A stretch of DNA of 34,632 bases from Scleroderma bovista (lineage: Eukaryota > Basidiomycota > Agaricomycetes > Boletales > Sclerodermataceae): NCBI GenBank assembly GCA_037178675.1, contig JAYMGJ010000776.1, positions 1-34,632 of the forward strand, in the 5' to 3' direction. The notes under the pieces were generated by a model. That model had not been told where the DNA came from and did not search any database. It saw nothing but the letters and a program-made list of their open reading frames with translations. This document shows, piece by piece, positions 32,817-34,632 of this stretch; the stretch's first letter is position 1, and the number at the start of each line of letters is the position of its first letter. Both the position numbers and the translations under genes were made by a program.

Positions 32817-34632
32817 TGCAAGATGGATTCTGCGTGGTTTTGACATGTTTTGCGATTTGGGAGAAGCAATAAAGGTCACGCTTCTTCTTGAACAGGAAGT
32901 GACTGAAGATGAAGATGAGGGCGACTCTGAAGTGGCCAAAAGGCACAGAGCAATCCTTGAAAGAGTGTAAGTACACAGCAGATAGCATATATGCGTGCTA
33001 ATGGTACTTCAGAGATGCCGGCACACAGGAACGGTATCAATGCTGTAGAGACGCGCACGTCTCTAGGTGCATATCTGCACATTAGAGCTTGTTTGGCCAG
33101 GAGCTATGGAGTGCAGGTACCCATGCACACTGGAGGTGCTCTAGCGCATGCAGGACTCTCTGTTAGGTGCACATACATCAGTTCCACAGAGCTATGGCCT
33201 TCCATCCGTGTCTCGAGCTCCTTCGGTCACCTGCAGCAGTGTCTGCGCGCTCAGTGTGCACCAGGCCTTCAACCGCGCTACTCAGCACAGCCACCCTAGC
33301 ACGTGTTTACACACACTAGGCAACCTCCCTACTCCCTAGTCACACACTCCCTGCACATTTTCGCTGTGCTCCTCACCCCTACTCTGATCTCTCAACTCCC
33401 GGAACCCCCGAGCGCGCTCCTGTGCTCTATTCTCCTTAGCTCTCCTAGACAAGCCAGACCAGGTCTCCTTGGGCAGACACCCATTTTCACGCCTTCAAGG
33501 GACTCTTCCCCTACAACACATGTACAATTATATCCAAGATCATGCGCCCTACCTCATCAAGCTGATGAATAGCAAGAAGGGACACGGTGAATTTGATGCA
33601 CTCATTTCCGAGGTACTCTAATATATTACTTGCACTGCTTTAGATGGGGAAAACAATGCGACGGGTGCGGTCAGACGATGCAAGCCACCTCAAAAAGGCA
33701 ATTGCATTGTATGCCATGCCCTACCCCGATAAAAAGGGCTTGGAGCCCCCTCTGGGTTCGGACGCAAGCCACAGCCGAATGGGCTTCAACCACCCAGAAC
33801 TCGCCCGCCTTCTCTGTCCAGTCAAGCATTTGTCCTCGTTCGTTGACGATCCAACAGAGTAATGAAGATGGTTATTGTCGTAATTTTACTAATGTACTCG
33901 ATTGATGTCTAGGATGCAGAAGAAGCTTCAAGATGGGCGTGTGAATGCAACCGCTGCCAACTGGCCAGCATTCCTATATTACGGCGACATCCCAGGAGAA
34001 AACTTTGACCCTGCCCGATTCGACAAAGGTTTCCTGCGTGGCTTTGTATTAGTATGAGTAAGTCTTGATTCTATCCTATCCGTTGTTCATTCAGGGCAAT
34101 CACTTGTGTCGAAAAGATCCTCAAGCACATCTTTGTGTCTCCCTCCTCTGCGCTGTCAAGCAGCGATTCAAAGTCGACTCGCCCTGGAAATGGCAAACTT
34201 CATGGCATGCGTGAAGTCACAGCTGAGCATATCGCTTACAGTGCGGTTCATGTAGGTTGTCACTTTGCCATTATTATCAGGACTTAACTTTGTTTCAGGC
34301 TCGTTACAGTCTCACGTCCCACGAGAAATGGAAGCAATACGACGGTGTTTTCGACTATGCCGATTTCTATTACAGAATCCTCAATTTCCTGATGTTCAAA
34401 GCCAACAAGAAGTGGTGCCAGTCGCTGTACAGTTACTTGAACAAGTGAGCATTTCCCCATGTACTAGTATATACATAATGTGTCACCAGGGAGCTTTTTG
34501 GAAATGAACAAGGTGTTGTCGTTGGATGCGCAAAGGAGATATGCAGTGAAGACGATGACCTTGTGATTATGGAGAAGCAGATTGCTGCTCACTCAACCTC
34601 TGGTGATGAAGAGCAGTCCAGGGACATAGCAC

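Larger units (their letters stand above)
29925..34632 (+). pseudogene. DUF6698-family gene with 2555-bp insertion (right, parental copy; runs off window)
   Basis: Start ATG at 29925 (MSDADTSSGSSIPS, then basic KGRKGGK). Exons: 29925-30064, 30113-30157, 30206-30261, then the element 30262-32816, then 32819-32966, 33477-33612, 33644-33858, from 33913, 34095-34251, 34299-34444 and 34490 to beyond the window. Introns are canonical GT-AG and mostly 31-70 bases. Removing the element and one TG gives a continuous frame through CLHTARWILRGFDMF, so the insertion is in an exon. The family is of unknown function. The donor after GFVL (34045-34056) leads either to a TGA or to the wrong phase before AITCVEKILKHIF (34096), a possible second lesion. 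The insertion should abolish full-length protein unless the element is spliced out. Confidence 0.75.
30262..34632 (+). repeat. Right arm of the >=4.37-kb inverted repeat
   Basis: Reverse complement of 2489-6859 with no indel; see that entry. The arm starts at the terminal base of the 2555-bp element and is still matching at the last base of the window, so its real length is greater. Confidence 0.95.

Noticed and set aside
1..34632. CRISPR array or bacterial defence system
   Set aside because: Introns, eukaryotic transposons and fungal protein families throughout; the repeats present are minisatellites and TIRs, not spaced direct repeats.
2489..34632. Whole 32-kb block as one giant transposon bounded by 4.4-kb terminal inverted repeats
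   Set aside because: The arms contain parts of an ordinary gene with exons that continue outside one arm only, and the inner edge coincides with a smaller element's end; a recombination-made duplication explains this better.

Overview
The window looks like repeat-rich accessory DNA from a basidiomycete fungus, most likely an agaricomycete. The evidence is short GT-AG introns (about 30-70 bases), a DUF6698-type gene, a FunK1-type kinase relic, a Plavaka-type transposase, hAT elements and a chromodomain gypsy element. Almost every gene is a mobile-element gene or a broken host gene. I see no operons and no bacterial features.

Layout, left to right. Positions 1-2102 hold a decayed VPS11-like relic (minus strand) and unassigned DNA. 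Positions 2103-4304 carry the 3' two-thirds of a DUF6698-family gene (minus strand). Positions 4305-6859 are a 2555-bp element with 13-bp terminal inverted repeats and a 1.4-kb trinucleotide foldback core. At 6860-9657 lie a FunK1 kinase relic that has lost its N-terminal part and a BTB-domain gene with two in-frame TGA codons. A CACTA-type foldback MITE (10000-10720) sits inside a copia reverse-transcriptase fragment. A decayed gypsy element occupies 11460-16843, with most of pol missing. A truncated hAT-like gene (16844-18416) follows, then unassigned DNA and a possible solo LTR. Positions 20962-29288 are a Plavaka-type transposase gene (minus strand). Its last codons are split by a complete hAT element (20989-25044), which itself carries a truncated copy of the MITE. 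A DUF6698 gene starts at 29925 (plus strand) and is interrupted at 30262-32816 by the second copy of the 2555-bp element. Its remaining exons run off the window end.

The main structural result is a long inverted repeat. Positions 2489-6859 and 30262-34632 are reverse complements with a constant coordinate sum of 37121, so without indels. Identity stops at the terminus of the 2555-bp element. In the right copy the element is flanked by a short target duplication, and removing it restores the DUF6698 reading frame. In the left copy the same element joins the 3' half of DUF6698 to a truncated FunK1 gene. This gives a polarity: the right copy is the parent locus, and the left copy was probably made by recombination or break-induced replication that began inside an element next to FunK1. 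An assembly artefact remains possible and should be tested first.
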